Shown here: positions 9,093 through 18,345 of the stretch, one piece after another | Layout of the letters: each line of letters opens with the position of its first letter | How positions within the stretch are numbered: the stretch's first letter is position 1 | From: Pseudomonadota bacterium | GTDB taxonomy: Bacteria; Pseudomonadota; Gammaproteobacteria; Burkholderiales; Methylophilaceae | Assembly: GCA_029781535.1 (NCBI GenBank) | Contig: JAKOWL010000250.1 | Coordinates: 34,711-98,710 of the forward strand | Length of the DNA: 64,000 nucleotides | Direction of reading: 5' to 3' | Made by a program: the position numbers and the translations under genes | The notes under the pieces: model-generated | The model's database searches: none | What the model saw: only the letters and a program-made list of their open reading frames with translations | Told to the model about the DNA's origin: nothing

Positions 9093-9722
9093 TTATTTGG
9101 CTGCTGTAATCGCGCTAGCCTCTTTAGCTAATTTGGTAATATGTGCCCAGTCTTTACGTGCCACAGCATCGGCCGGGGTCAACCAGGTACCGCCACAAAC
9201 AACCACATTAGGCAATGCCAAAAATTGTGGTGCGCTCTCTACCGTTACGCCACCAGTAGGGCAGAATTTGACATCGGCAAATGGGCCGGCAAAGCCTTTC
9301 AGCAAATTGATGCCACCCACTGCTACAGCCGGGAACAGTTTCAGGAAATAATAATCGTCAGCGTTGGCGGTCATGATCTCGGAGCCGGTAGAAACACCTG
9401 GCAGCAATGACAGGCCGATCTTACGGGCAAACTGGCCAAGCTCTGAGGTATAACCAGGGCTTACTGCAAATTTACAGCCAACATCCAGACTGGCTTGAGC
9501 ATCTTTCAGGTTACGCACCGTCCCTGAGCCCATGATTGCATCTGGCACATGTTTGGCGATTTGCTCCATCGCCTGCAATGCGCAAGAGGAACGCAAAGTC
9601 ACTTCCAGCACTTTGATACCACCTTCAAGCAAAGCTTCCGCCATTGGCACAGCATCTTCAACTTTATTAATCACAATCACTGGAATCACAGGACCGTGAT
9701 TAGCCAAATCTAGAGTATTCAT
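9093..9722 (-). CDS. eda: 2-keto-3-deoxy-6-phosphogluconate (KDPG) aldolase
   Basis: 209 aa, normal family length. It cleaves KDPG to pyruvate and glyceraldehyde 3-phosphate, the last step of the Entner-Doudoroff pathway. The catalytic residues are visible: E40 and R44 in VLEVTLRS, and the Schiff-base lysine K128 in FLKLFP. The ATG at 9722 lies 64 bp downstream of edd, so the pair is probably co-transcribed. In RuMP-cycle methylotrophs this pathway can regenerate C3 units from hexose phosphate; that role here is inferred from the presumed host. Confidence 0.95.
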   Translation of the reverse strand: MNTLDLANHGPVIPVIVINKVEDAVPMAEALLEGGIKVLEVTLRSSCALQAMEQIAKHVPDAIMGSGTVRNLKDAQASLDVGCKFAVSPGYTSELGQFARKIGLSLLPGVSTGSEIMTANADDYYFLKLFPAVAVGGINLLKGFAGPFADVKFCPTGGVTVESAPQFLALPNVVVCGGTWLTPADAVARKDWAHITKLAKEASAITAAK

Positions 9723-9786
9723 ATTCTTTACCTACAATAAATAAACGATAAATTTTTAAGGATATAAACGCTACAATCGCATCAAA

Positions 9787-11601
9787 CTAGAGCCAAGTGA
9801 TAGCACCCTCTTCGGCAGACAATACATTCTTGCGCATGCCGCCGAATAATTCACGGCCTAATCCGTGTGCATTATGGTTGCGCTTGGCGTCAGACAATTC
9901 ATCTACTTCACGCTCCGCCCAAGTATCTTCATCCACCAGCACATTCAACTGCCCGACCGCAGCGTTCAAACGAATCATGTCGCCTGTACGGATTTTGGCA
10001 ATCGCACCTCCTGCTGATGCTTCTGGTGTCAAATGAATAGCAGCCGGGATTTTTCCGGACGCACCGCTCATGCGGCCATCTGTCACAATCGCAACCCTGA
10101 ATCCCTTATTCTGCAACACCGCCATCGGAGGCGTTAATTTGTGCAGTTCAGGCATACCATTCGCTTTAGGGCCCTGAAAACGCACCACCGCCACGAAATC
10201 ACGCTCCAGTTCACCGCGGTCGAACGCAGCCAACAACTCTTCCTGTGCGTCGAATACAATTGCAGGTGCTTCGATAATATGACGGTCTTCCGGAACTGCG
10301 GAAATCTTGATGACGCTGCGCCCCAGATTCCCTTTCAGCAAACGCAATCCACCAGATTCATTAAATGGGTGCATTGCCGTGCGGACAATAGTTTCATCCA
10401 CGCTTTCAGCAGGGAATTCGTGCCAAACCAGATGGCCGTTCTCCACCTCTGGTTTTTTGCCGTACTCGCGCAGACCTTTACCTGCTATCGTGAAAACATC
10501 CGGATACATGTTTCCGGATTCGATCAACTCACGAATAACGAAACCAGGGCCGCCTGCTGCCTGGAACTCGTTCACGTCTGCCTTGCCGTTCGGGTACACG
10601 CTTGCCAGCAGTGGCGTTGTTCTGGCGAGGTGATAGAAATCTGTCCAATCGATAATAATGCCTGCTGCACGGGCAACAGCTACCCAGTGGATAAGGTGAT
10701 TGGTCGACCCGCCAGTGGCCAGCAAGGCCACCATGGCATTCACAATCACATGTTCATCCACCAAGCGCCCAATCGGGATAAAGCTTTCTTTACGCGTGTT
10801 TTGAAGAACCAGTTTTACTGCCTCACGCGTCAATATCTCACGCATGCCATCTGCAGGGTGAATGAATGCTGCACCAGGCACATGTAGACCCATCGCCTCC
10901 AACAGCATCTGGTTGCTATTTGCCGTACCGTAGAATGTACAGGTACCTTCACCATGATATGCTGCAGATTCAGATGCCAGCAGTTCAGGACGGCCAACCA
11001 GGCCTTGCGCGTATTGTTCACGCACTTTGGACTTGGAAGTATTGTCGATGCCCGTGCTCATCGGCCCGGATGGAACGAACACACATGGTAAATGGCCAAA
11101 ATGCAAAGCGCCAATCAACAAACCTGGAACAATCTTGTCACAAACGCCAAGCAACAGTGCCGCATCGAAAACATCATGCGAGAGTGCCACCGCCGTCCCC
11201 ATCGCGATGGTATCGCGGCTGAACAGGCTCAGTTCCATGCCAGGCTCACCTTGAGTGATGCCATCACACATTGCGGGTACACCACCTGCAAGTTGCGTGG
11301 TAGCGCCATGTTTATGCGCTTCATCTCTGATGATATCTGGATAGTTGACGTAAGGCTGATGCGCAGACAACATCTCGTTGTAGGCTGTCACAACACCGAT
11401 GTGCGTCGGTTTTTCCGCGTAGATCTTCAGCTTGTCGTTTTGTGGCAATGCTGCAAAGGCATGCGCCACGTTTGCGCAGCCCAAACGGTCCGGGCCTTTT
11501 TTGCGGCTCAACATCGCATCTATGCGTTGCAGATAAGCCGCCCTGGTTGGTCGGCTACGTTCAATAATCCGTTCGGTAACTTCGATATGAGACTGTTTCA
11601 T
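9787..11601 (-). CDS. edd: Phosphogluconate dehydratase
   Basis: 604 aa, nearly identical in length to E. coli Edd (603 aa). It dehydrates 6-phosphogluconate to KDPG and belongs to the IlvD/Edd iron-sulfur dehydratases. The [4Fe-4S] ligand cysteines lie in segments such as GVPAMCDGITQG and LLGVCDKIVPG. The ATG at 11601 aligns with the E. coli start (MKQSHIEVTERIIERSR here). A TTG 36 bp further upstream is preceded by a G-rich stretch but adds residues the family lacks. It forms an operon with eda. Confidence 0.95.
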   Translation of the reverse strand: MKQSHIEVTERIIERSRPTRAAYLQRIDAMLSRKKGPDRLGCANVAHAFAALPQNDKLKIYAEKPTHIGVVTAYNEMLSAHQPYVNYPDIIRDEAHKHGATTQLAGGVPAMCDGITQGEPGMELSLFSRDTIAMGTAVALSHDVFDAALLLGVCDKIVPGLLIGALHFGHLPCVFVPSGPMSTGIDNTSKSKVREQYAQGLVGRPELLASESAAYHGEGTCTFYGTANSNQMLLEAMGLHVPGAAFIHPADGMREILTREAVKLVLQNTRKESFIPIGRLVDEHVIVNAMVALLATGGSTNHLIHWVAVARAAGIIIDWTDFYHLARTTPLLASVYPNGKADVNEFQAAGGPGFVIRELIESGNMYPDVFTIAGKGLREYGKKPEVENGHLVWHEFPAESVDETIVRTAMHPFNESGGLRLLKGNLGRSVIKISAVPEDRHIIEAPAIVFDAQEELLAAFDRGELERDFVAVVRFQGPKANGMPELHKLTPPMAVLQNKGFRVAIVTDGRMSGASGKIPAAIHLTPEASAGGAIAKIRTGDMIRLNAAVGQLNVLVDEDTWAEREVDELSDAKRNHNAHGLGRELFGGMRKNVLSAEEGAITWL

Positions 11602-11689
11602 AATTTGAGACGTAACTTGATTATGTTCACTGGACAATGGCCTCTACCCCCCGCCATTTGCCGCCAGCACTCCTTTATCTTACAGCCCC

Positions 11690-11695
11690 ATTATA
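11690..11695 (-). promoter_or_regulatory. Possible sigma70 -10 box upstream of edd
   Basis: A perfect TATAAT on the minus strand 88 bp before the edd ATG. The best -35 is weak (ATGAAA, 18-bp spacer). The 178-bp gap between the carbamoyltransferase stop and edd is long enough for a separate promoter. Confidence 0.3.
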
Positions 11696-11779
11696 TAGCA
11701 AATTGGTTCGTGGTTTCATGCGCAAAAGTAAAATTGCACATAATTGGGGCAAGCCATTTCAAATTCTTGAAGAAATTGA

Positions 11780-13498
11780 TTATTCCTTAGTTACCAGCAC
11801 ATCTTCCAGCATCAAATATTCCAGATCGCAGCCATAGAACATGTTCAGCGCGTCGGTCGGGCTGCATATCATGGGCTCGCCGCGTCGATTCAGCGAGGTG
11901 TTCAATACCACCGGGTTGCCGCGCAACGCTTCCAGATGCTCTATCAGCGCGTAGTAACGTGGATTCGTTTCCCTGGTCACTACCTGCGCGCGCGCGGTAC
12001 CATCTTCGTGCACCACCTCAGGGATGCGCGATTTCCAATGCTCGGCCACATCAAAAGTGAATGTCATGTAAGGTGCAGGATGCGAAGTCTGCAGGATATC
12101 TTCCGCCACTCTATCCAGCATACTCGGGCAGAATGGCCGCCAACGCTCGCGATACTTGATTTGTGCATTGATACGGTCAGCCACCCCTGGGAAGCTGGGG
12201 TCTCCCAATATACTGCGACAGCCCAAGGCGCGTGGCCCGAATTCCATGCGCCCCTGGAACCAGGCCAATGGATTGCCCGCCGCCAGAATCTCTGCGGCTT
12301 TTCTGGGTCCATCCGTGACTCGCGTGAAGACTGGCTTGGCGGGGTGCTGCTCACACGCCGCGATACATTCTTCATTGCTATAACTAGGCCCTAAATAGGC
12401 ATGCTCCATTTTATGGATAGTCTCGCCCGCCAGATGTGCCGCATACGTTGCTGCACCAAGTGAAGTACCGTTATCACCGGAAGCAGGTTGGACGAACAAT
12501 TCCTTCACGTGCGGCAACGCAATAATGCGCTGATTCAACTTGACGTTGAGCGCCACACCGCCAGCCATGACGATCTTGCCAGTCTCGCGGATGATGTCGC
12601 CGAGATAGTATTCGATCATCTGCAGCGCCAAATCTTCCAGCAGTTGCTGCACGCTCGCCGCATAATGGATATAAGGGTCGTCGATCTCATCACCCTCGCG
12701 CTTGGGGCCTAACCACTGTATTAACTTGGGCGTGAAATAGAAACCTTTGCCATTCTCCTTGTAGCGACGCAGGCCAACCACGTTCACGTAATCGGTATTC
12801 ACGATCAGTTCGCCATTCTCGAATTTGGCCAAACGACTCAGGTCATACCTTTTGGGATCGCCATATGGCGCCATACCCATCACCTTGAACTCGCCATCCA
12901 ACATCTCGAAACCGAGGTATTCCGTAATCGCGCCATACATGCCGCCGAGTGAATCCGGATCATAGAACTCTTTGATCTTATGGATCTTTCCGTTCTCACC
13001 ATAACCAAAGAACGTCGTCGCGTACTCACCTTTGCCGTCAATACCGACAATCGCGGTCTTTTCTTTAAAACCGCTCAGATGATAAGCACTGGACGCATGC
13101 GCCAGATGGTGCTCCACCGGCACATATTTGGCCTTGGTCAGCCCTAGTTCCCGCATCAATTTCAAAGACTTGTCGCGGTTGCGACGGAAACGGCGATTGC
13201 CGTTGAACAGCGCATCCAGCGCTCGATCCGGCGCATACCAATACCGCTTGGCATAGTGCCAGCGCGCAGCAGAAGTTAGTGGTATCTCGCCATATGGGAA
13301 AGCAACGATATCCACCTCTTCCGGTTTCACGCCCGCCTGCTTCAGGCAAAATTTCGCTGCTTCGTATGGCCAATGGTTCTTAGCATGCTTGTCACGGATG
13401 AAGCGCTCTTCCTCCGCTGCCGCGACGATTTTCCCATCGATTAATATCGCTGCAGAAGCATCATGCCCAAGCGCGCCGGATAGACCTAATACAATCAT
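11780..13498 (-). CDS. NodU/CmcH-family carbamoyltransferase
   Basis: 572 aa. The N-terminal ASKHA-fold domain starts IVLGLSGALGHDASAAIL and carries the conserved His segment VEHHLAHASSAYH. The C-terminal domain has GGVALNVKLNQ and EFGPRALGCRSILGDP, the carbamoyl-adenylate-forming region. NodU enzymes use carbamoyl phosphate and ATP to O-carbamoylate sugars. Its place 31 bp after a sugar-kinase-like gene and a GT39 gene suggests carbamoylation of an LPS or lipid A sugar. Antibiotic-type substrates (CmcH) seem unlikely in this context. Confidence 0.88.
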   Translation of the reverse strand: MIVLGLSGALGHDASAAILIDGKIVAAAEEERFIRDKHAKNHWPYEAAKFCLKQAGVKPEEVDIVAFPYGEIPLTSAARWHYAKRYWYAPDRALDALFNGNRRFRRNRDKSLKLMRELGLTKAKYVPVEHHLAHASSAYHLSGFKEKTAIVGIDGKGEYATTFFGYGENGKIHKIKEFYDPDSLGGMYGAITEYLGFEMLDGEFKVMGMAPYGDPKRYDLSRLAKFENGELIVNTDYVNVVGLRRYKENGKGFYFTPKLIQWLGPKREGDEIDDPYIHYAASVQQLLEDLALQMIEYYLGDIIRETGKIVMAGGVALNVKLNQRIIALPHVKELFVQPASGDNGTSLGAATYAAHLAGETIHKMEHAYLGPSYSNEECIAACEQHPAKPVFTRVTDGPRKAAEILAAGNPLAWFQGRMEFGPRALGCRSILGDPSFPGVADRINAQIKYRERWRPFCPSMLDRVAEDILQTSHPAPYMTFTFDVAEHWKSRIPEVVHEDGTARAQVVTRETNPRYYALIEHLEALRGNPVVLNTSLNRRGEPMICSPTDALNMFYGCDLEYLMLEDVLVTKE

Positions 13499-13529
13499 TG
13501 AATCAACTTTATACAGTTTGTATGTTTAT

Positions 13530-14984
13530 TTATAGTGCGATATTCTCAAAAACGCCCGCCTGCTCCAAAGGCCGTGTATCAGAATAAACAGCGCGAAACG
13601 TCTTAACGAACGCATTATACAGCGTAGGTTGATTTTGCCAATTTTGCATGAAGCGACGCAAATCGCGGACATGCGCTTTCAAGCACGAGCGACGATGCTG
13701 ATGCATACTATCCAGATCAATCAATACCGGAATAGCGCCTTGCATTTTGATATTGGTCGCTTTGGTATCGCCGTGCGAGATCTGCAGCAAATACAGCCTG
13801 TAAAACAGTGTGCAAATGTTTTTAACCGCTTCTGCGCGCAGCAGCTTGTTTTGCGTCTGGGCGAAGAACTGTGTCGCATCCAGCGCATTTACAAACTCGG
13901 TCAGGAAGTACGCCTTACCCCGCAGCAAACCGAATTTCCGGGTTTCCAGCAAAGCCACAGGTTGCGCGGTAGCGATATTCAGCAACTTTAATCGATGCGC
14001 ATTCGCCCAGGAAACCGCCGCACGGCTGGGCCGCAACGCACGGCTGAAAGCATGGCTAACGCCTTTGATATTATAGCGCTTGATGACGACCTGCTTGTCA
14101 GCGATTTCAGCCAAACCCACTGTACAAGTGTTGCCGCTTTTCAGCAGCACACCACTTTCCAGCAATGCATCAAAATCCAGCCCGTCAGGCATATCGAACG
14201 AATTAGACCTTGCCAGGAACACGATTGCAGAGTGGCTCACAGACACATCGGTACAATTCCTGAACACCTTCTTATCCGCATAGTTGCTTACAGCCTTCTT
14301 GCGGTACCAATTTGCCAGTGGCGCCACTTGCGTCACATTCATCGGCTGATGCCAGTTGAAGATCGTGTGATAAGCCTCCAACATTTGTGGTAGCCACTCG
14401 GCCTGCTCCAGCACATCGAATTTAGAAACCATTTCCGCCAGATTGTGCAGAGCCCTTTTGTAGGTCAGACCGGCATGCTGGCGCACACCGTCACCATCCA
14501 GGGTATAGATCAAATCGTCAGTGACCAGAAAATTCTTCAGATGCAAATCGGTATGCACGATATCGGCATCATGATGCTGCGCGATGACTTTCATCAGCTT
14601 TTTCGCCAGATCCAGACGTGCTTTCGGCTTAAGCGTCGGCCAGAGTTCCTCAACATTTTTTGAGGACTTAATCTCTTCCAGAACAATGACTTGAACTCGC
14701 TCACCATTTTCCAAAAACCCTGTGCCAGAGTATAGCAACTTGGGCGTCGCAATCCCCTCCTGCTGCAGAATCGCAATGCCATCCGCATCGCGCATGGCAT
14801 ATTTCTGTGCATCCGTGCCCAGAAAAATCTTGGCAAAAATACCTTGGCTGTTCCACTCGCCTTTAGCCACCAACCGTTTGGATGGAATCCTCCGGACGAT
14901 CTGCAGCACCCGCAGGTCCGCAGCACCTTCCAGATGCAATGCAAACTGTGCCTGCCCGCCTTTGGACAATGCATCCAGATTCAT
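13530..14984 (-). CDS. Tandem Kdo/WaaP-like kinase-domain protein
   Basis: 484 aa with two protein-kinase-like domains. Domain 1: K52 in AKIFLG, catalytic loop HTDLHLKN (H144, D146, N151), metal site around D163-D165 (LDGDG). Domain 2: K302 in VVIKRY, catalytic loop HGDTKATN (H404, D406, N411), metal site LIDLDS (D423-D425). Both catalytic sets look intact. Single-domain relatives phosphorylate Kdo or heptose in the LPS core. The ATG at 14984 overlaps the stop of the GT39 gene by 4 bp (ATGA). It probably modifies LPS core sugars at two sites, but the substrates are unknown. Confidence 0.8.
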   Translation of the reverse strand: MNLDALSKGGQAQFALHLEGAADLRVLQIVRRIPSKRLVAKGEWNSQGIFAKIFLGTDAQKYAMRDADGIAILQQEGIATPKLLYSGTGFLENGERVQVIVLEEIKSSKNVEELWPTLKPKARLDLAKKLMKVIAQHHDADIVHTDLHLKNFLVTDDLIYTLDGDGVRQHAGLTYKRALHNLAEMVSKFDVLEQAEWLPQMLEAYHTIFNWHQPMNVTQVAPLANWYRKKAVSNYADKKVFRNCTDVSVSHSAIVFLARSNSFDMPDGLDFDALLESGVLLKSGNTCTVGLAEIADKQVVIKRYNIKGVSHAFSRALRPSRAAVSWANAHRLKLLNIATAQPVALLETRKFGLLRGKAYFLTEFVNALDATQFFAQTQNKLLRAEAVKNICTLFYRLYLLQISHGDTKATNIKMQGAIPVLIDLDSMHQHRRSCLKAHVRDLRRFMQNWQNQPTLYNAFVKTFRAVYSDTRPLEQAGVFENIAL

Positions 14985-16483
14985 TTTGAAATCTTCCACA
15001 GCGTCCAATGACCGACCGTTTTTTCTTCCTGAACGCGGTATTGCTGAATATCCGGTTTTTCCTTGCTCAGATACCATATCGAATCATGTGTCTGCATATA
15101 CTCCGCAACGCTTTTCGAATCCATAGTTTTGATTAGTTTCTTGGCATAGAACGAGAACGCGCCGTTGCCCGGCTCATTCTGGAAAACCGGCTCATAAGCC
15201 AGTGTCTGCAGCGTGAGCTGCTGGATATCATTTTTTTCCATGTCCTTGCTCAGATACTGCTCGGAAAACAAATAGCCAAACGCAGACAAGATTGCTGCAA
15301 TCAATATGGCATTTGTGGGCTGTTCGGTCTTGAACAGTTTTTTTAACACCAGCGGAATCAATAATAGAGCCATCCAATACGGCGCCGGGTTCACATTGAG
15401 CGTATGCTTCCTGAAAGCAAAAACCACCATGCCTATCACGCCGATGCACAATAGCCAGAACAGCACTTTGTTAAATTTGTAGAATTTACCGCTGGCTACA
15501 CCGAGATAATTCCCGATCAATATTGCCAGAGATGGCGCAAACAATAGCGCATACTGCATTTGCTTGTTCACGGTGAATGTCAGCAGCACGAACACCACCG
15601 CGAACCATATCCAGGCAAACAAAACCATCCTGTTCAATGGCCTGTGCTGGTAAAACCTGATAGCCATCGGAACGATCAGCAAGCCCCAAGGCAGAAAGAA
15701 CTCTGTGATATGTACCAGATACCAGTAGATAGGCTGCTGGTGTGTACCGCTGACAAAAGTCTCATCCAACTGCTTGCCAAAAAAGTGCTGCGCAGCATCC
15801 GGCAAGGTCATAAACACCCAGGTATACCAGCCCCCCGCAGCCAGCAAAAACAGCCCCAAGCCAAGCGGGCTCAACAGCCTCTTGAGCACCTGCATCTGTT
15901 TGTTGAGGTAGGCATACACCAGCAGTGTGAATAACGGAATTGCAATACCTGCAGGCCCCTTGCCGAGAAAGCCCAGACCAATCGCCAGCATAGCCAAAGC
16001 TGCCCATTTGCGTTGCTCATTGGCCGCACGGTGCAGAAGGTTGAACCCTGCATAACACGCCGCCGAGATGAAAAATATCAGCGTGGCATCGGCCTCGCCG
16101 CTGCGAAAATGCCGCAGGCTAATCAACGATGTCGCAAGCACCAGCACCACATTCACCGCAGTTTCGGTGCTGGTTTCCTGCCTGACCCATGTAAACACCA
16201 ACGCCAGCAACATCACTGCAAACAGCATGGAAGGCAAACGTGTGCTCAGCTCGCTCACGCCAAACAACTTGTAACTGATTGCTGTCGTCCAGTACGTCAG
16301 CGGCGGCTTCTGCAGACGCATGTCACCATTGAAATAAGGCACCATCCAGTCGCCGTTCACCACCATCTCGCGGGAGGTTTCTGCAATGCGTGATTCGCGG
16401 ATATTGTCTATCGCACGGTCGGCGGAGCCGATAAACAAAGCCGACAGCACCAGACTTAATATCACCATCCAGGTTTTCAACAT
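14981..16483 (-). CDS. ArnT-like GT39 membrane glycosyltransferase (second copy)
   Basis: 500 aa with about 12 membrane helices and a periplasmic C-terminal part. After helix 1 comes IRESRIAETSREMV, where E is in the catalytic acidic position, then LQKPPLTYW, the family's second conserved segment. It likely transfers a sugar from undecaprenyl phosphate to lipid A or core. It is distinct from the 5.8-7.2 kb copy, and the kinase gene is translationally coupled to its end. ATG at 16483 faces lpxL with 91 bp between, a likely divergent promoter region. Confidence 0.85.
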   Translation of the reverse strand: MLKTWMVILSLVLSALFIGSADRAIDNIRESRIAETSREMVVNGDWMVPYFNGDMRLQKPPLTYWTTAISYKLFGVSELSTRLPSMLFAVMLLALVFTWVRQETSTETAVNVVLVLATSLISLRHFRSGEADATLIFFISAACYAGFNLLHRAANEQRKWAALAMLAIGLGFLGKGPAGIAIPLFTLLVYAYLNKQMQVLKRLLSPLGLGLFLLAAGGWYTWVFMTLPDAAQHFFGKQLDETFVSGTHQQPIYWYLVHITEFFLPWGLLIVPMAIRFYQHRPLNRMVLFAWIWFAVVFVLLTFTVNKQMQYALLFAPSLAILIGNYLGVASGKFYKFNKVLFWLLCIGVIGMVVFAFRKHTLNVNPAPYWMALLLIPLVLKKLFKTEQPTNAILIAAILSAFGYLFSEQYLSKDMEKNDIQQLTLQTLAYEPVFQNEPGNGAFSFYAKKLIKTMDSKSVAEYMQTHDSIWYLSKEKPDIQQYRVQEEKTVGHWTLWKISK

Positions 16484-16574
16484 ATATTCACCATATTCAA
16501 TTTTTTGAGCATTTTAACAGAGGCAGGTTAGCCAAAACTTAGCTAACGCACTAAAACGTGCATAAAGCGCTACA

Positions 16575-17447
16575 ATGGCGCCCAATATGCTGAATCTCCT
16601 TTCACGGCTCATCGCAATGTTACCACTGCCCTTCATCCACAAAACGGGGGTAGCCTTGGGCTGGCTGATCCATTTCTGCACGCCTGCCTCTGCACGCATT
16701 CAAAAGCAGAATCTGACACAAAGCGGCTTGTGCCCGGACCCGGCAAGATTCAAGCAAGTCATAAATACCAATATCGGCGAGACAGGCAAAGCTATCCTGG
16801 AAACGCTCGCCATCTGGCAATGGCCGCAGGAAAAAGCACTTTCCTATGTCAAAAATTGCGATAACTGGCATCTGGTGAAAGATGCGCTGGCCGCTGGCAA
16901 AGGCCTCATCTTCATCACCCCACACCTCGGCTGCTTCGAGATCACCTCCATCTACTACGCGTCAAAACACCCCATCACCGTGCTATTCCGCCCACCCAAG
17001 AAGAACTGGCTTGCGCCTTTGATTGATGCCGGCCGCAGCAAAGGCCAGGTCACGCTCGCCCCGGCTAATGTGCAGGGCGTGCGCAGTTTGATGCATGCGC
17101 TGAAACGCGGCGAAGCGATTGGCATACTGCCCGACCAGATTCCTGCGGAAGGCGAAGGAGAATGGGCGGATTTCTTTGGTAAACCTGCCTACACCATGAC
17201 GCTGGCCAGCCGCCTGGCCGAAAAAACCGGCGCCACCGTCATTATGGCTTATGGCGAACGGCTGCCGAACGGCAAAGGCTACGAGATACACCTGACTAAA
17301 GTGGATTCCATCGCCACGCCTGCCCTTCTCAATCAAGCCATCGAGGCACAAGTGGCTAAAAAGCCGGAACAATACCTGTGGCGCTACAACCGTTACAAAG
17401 TGAGAAGGCACAGTCAGAAAACCGTGCCGAATAAATCAGAAAATTAA
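16575..17447 (+). CDS. lpxL: Lipid A late acyltransferase (LpxL/HtrB family)
   Basis: 290 aa. An N-terminal membrane anchor (about residues 10-35) is followed by the LPLAT motif H-x4-E in TPHLGCFE (near residue 117) and LPDQIPAEGEGEW, the second conserved block. It adds a secondary acyl chain to Kdo2-lipid IV-A at the inner membrane. The start may be 16575 or the in-frame ATG at 16587 (MLNLLSRL). It is transcribed away from the GT39/kinase operon. Which secondary acyl chain (LpxL or LpxM type) cannot be settled by eye. Confidence 0.87.
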   Translation: MAPNMLNLLSRLIAMLPLPFIHKTGVALGWLIHFCTPASARIQKQNLTQSGLCPDPARFKQVINTNIGETGKAILETLAIWQWPQEKALSYVKNCDNWHLVKDALAAGKGLIFITPHLGCFEITSIYYASKHPITVLFRPPKKNWLAPLIDAGRSKGQVTLAPANVQGVRSLMHALKRGEAIGILPDQIPAEGEGEWADFFGKPAYTMTLASRLAEKTGATVIMAYGERLPNGKGYEIHLTKVDSIATPALLNQAIEAQVAKKPEQYLWRYNRYKVRRHSQKTVPNKSEN

Positions 17448-17565
17448 ACCCGAATTTTTCATTACAAAAATCATCGGTCTGGAAGGCCCATCCAGATTGG
17501 CTTGCGAGGCATGTATTTCGATAATGAACGCGCACACTCGCATAATAACCACCCTACTACGCAAA

Positions 17566-18222
17566 CTATTCAGCCTTATTCTGACTATTAGAATATGCCT
17601 CTAAGACAAACTCGGACAACACTAAAGTTGCCTGTGCAATCTGTAAAAGCGCCATCCGTATTGGCAAATTATCATTCTCTGTAATTACTATTTCAGCGTC
17701 TGGGCCAAACATAGTAACTTCACCAATTACTTCGAGTGAAGATGCAATTGCTTGAAATGTCGGATGTGGTTTTGGATTAAAGTGCGCAGGTCCTTCTTTG
17801 TTAGCACTCCACTTAATAAGGTCTTTAGGAGTGTACCAAGTTGCTCGCATGTTACCAGTCTGTGTATCAGGAATACTGACTGCACCTATTGGTGCATCCA
17901 AAAACTCTCTTAGAGTCATTTCATAAGAAAGAATCGCCGGTTGAGTAGAAACAGTTAACGGATTCATTGCAAAGTTTGGCGGCCTCATATTCATAGCCTC
18001 AGGAGGATATGGCCCCCAAACTTTCAAACTTAAAGATAACTCACCTGCAAGAGCAATCAACGTTGGCCATTTAGCATCACATAGCATTGAGCGAATATGA
18101 CCTGCAAGAGTTAAGTGAAAGTTATATTCATCTCGATTTGCATGCTCGAGTAATGCCCTGAGCGTTTCCATTTGTGTTCGCAAGGCTTGAGCTAAACGTG
18201 AAATATCTACTGGTAGAGTCAT
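17566..18222 (-). CDS. Hypothetical protein, no recognised family
   Basis: About 218 aa from the ATG at 18222 (MTLPVDISRLAQAL), with AGGA 13 nt upstream. A TTG-started extension to 18276 would run across the waaP remnant in another frame and is rejected. It has no signal peptide or membrane helix. An N-terminal helical region (residues 1-55, rich in Leu, Ala, Arg) precedes a mixed domain with many Pro, Asn and Met. Base composition looks more AT-rich than the adjacent LPS genes, which with the remnant suggests recent arrival. I do not recognise the fold. Confidence 0.6.
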   Translation of the reverse strand: MTLPVDISRLAQALRTQMETLRALLEHANRDEYNFHLTLAGHIRSMLCDAKWPTLIALAGELSLSLKVWGPYPPEAMNMRPPNFAMNPLTVSTQPAILSYEMTLREFLDAPIGAVSIPDTQTGNMRATWYTPKDLIKWSANKEGPAHFNPKPHPTFQAIASSLEVIGEVTMFGPDAEIVITENDNLPIRMALLQIAQATLVLSEFVLEAYSNSQNKAE

Positions 18223-18247
18223 TTTTATAAAAAATCCTATTAAATTT

Positions 18248-18322
18248 TTACCTGAGTTTTTTCTTATTCGCCGCAAGCCTAATCTGAAACTTCACTCCAT
18301 TGAACTTGGCTAACAGCGCTTG
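18248..18322 (-). pseudogene. Remnant of a waaP-like 3' end
   Basis: Reading the minus strand gives QALLAKFNGVKFQIRLAAN, then KKKLR and a TAA stop. This matches the C-terminus of the intact waaP at 19013 (KALLSKFNSQKFQARLAAD, then REKLK, stop): 15 of 24 residues are identical and most others are conservative. An in-frame TGA lies seven codons further upstream, so only the tail survives. It sits 24 bp after the yjdF stop, so yjdF is bracketed by two waaP 3' ends. Confidence 0.75.
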
Positions 18323-18345
18323 CAAATATATTTCACTTTTTCACT

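Noticed and set aside
10141-10887. 248-residue + strand open frame opposite edd
   Set aside because: Antisense shadow of edd; no ribosome site and no family resemblance.
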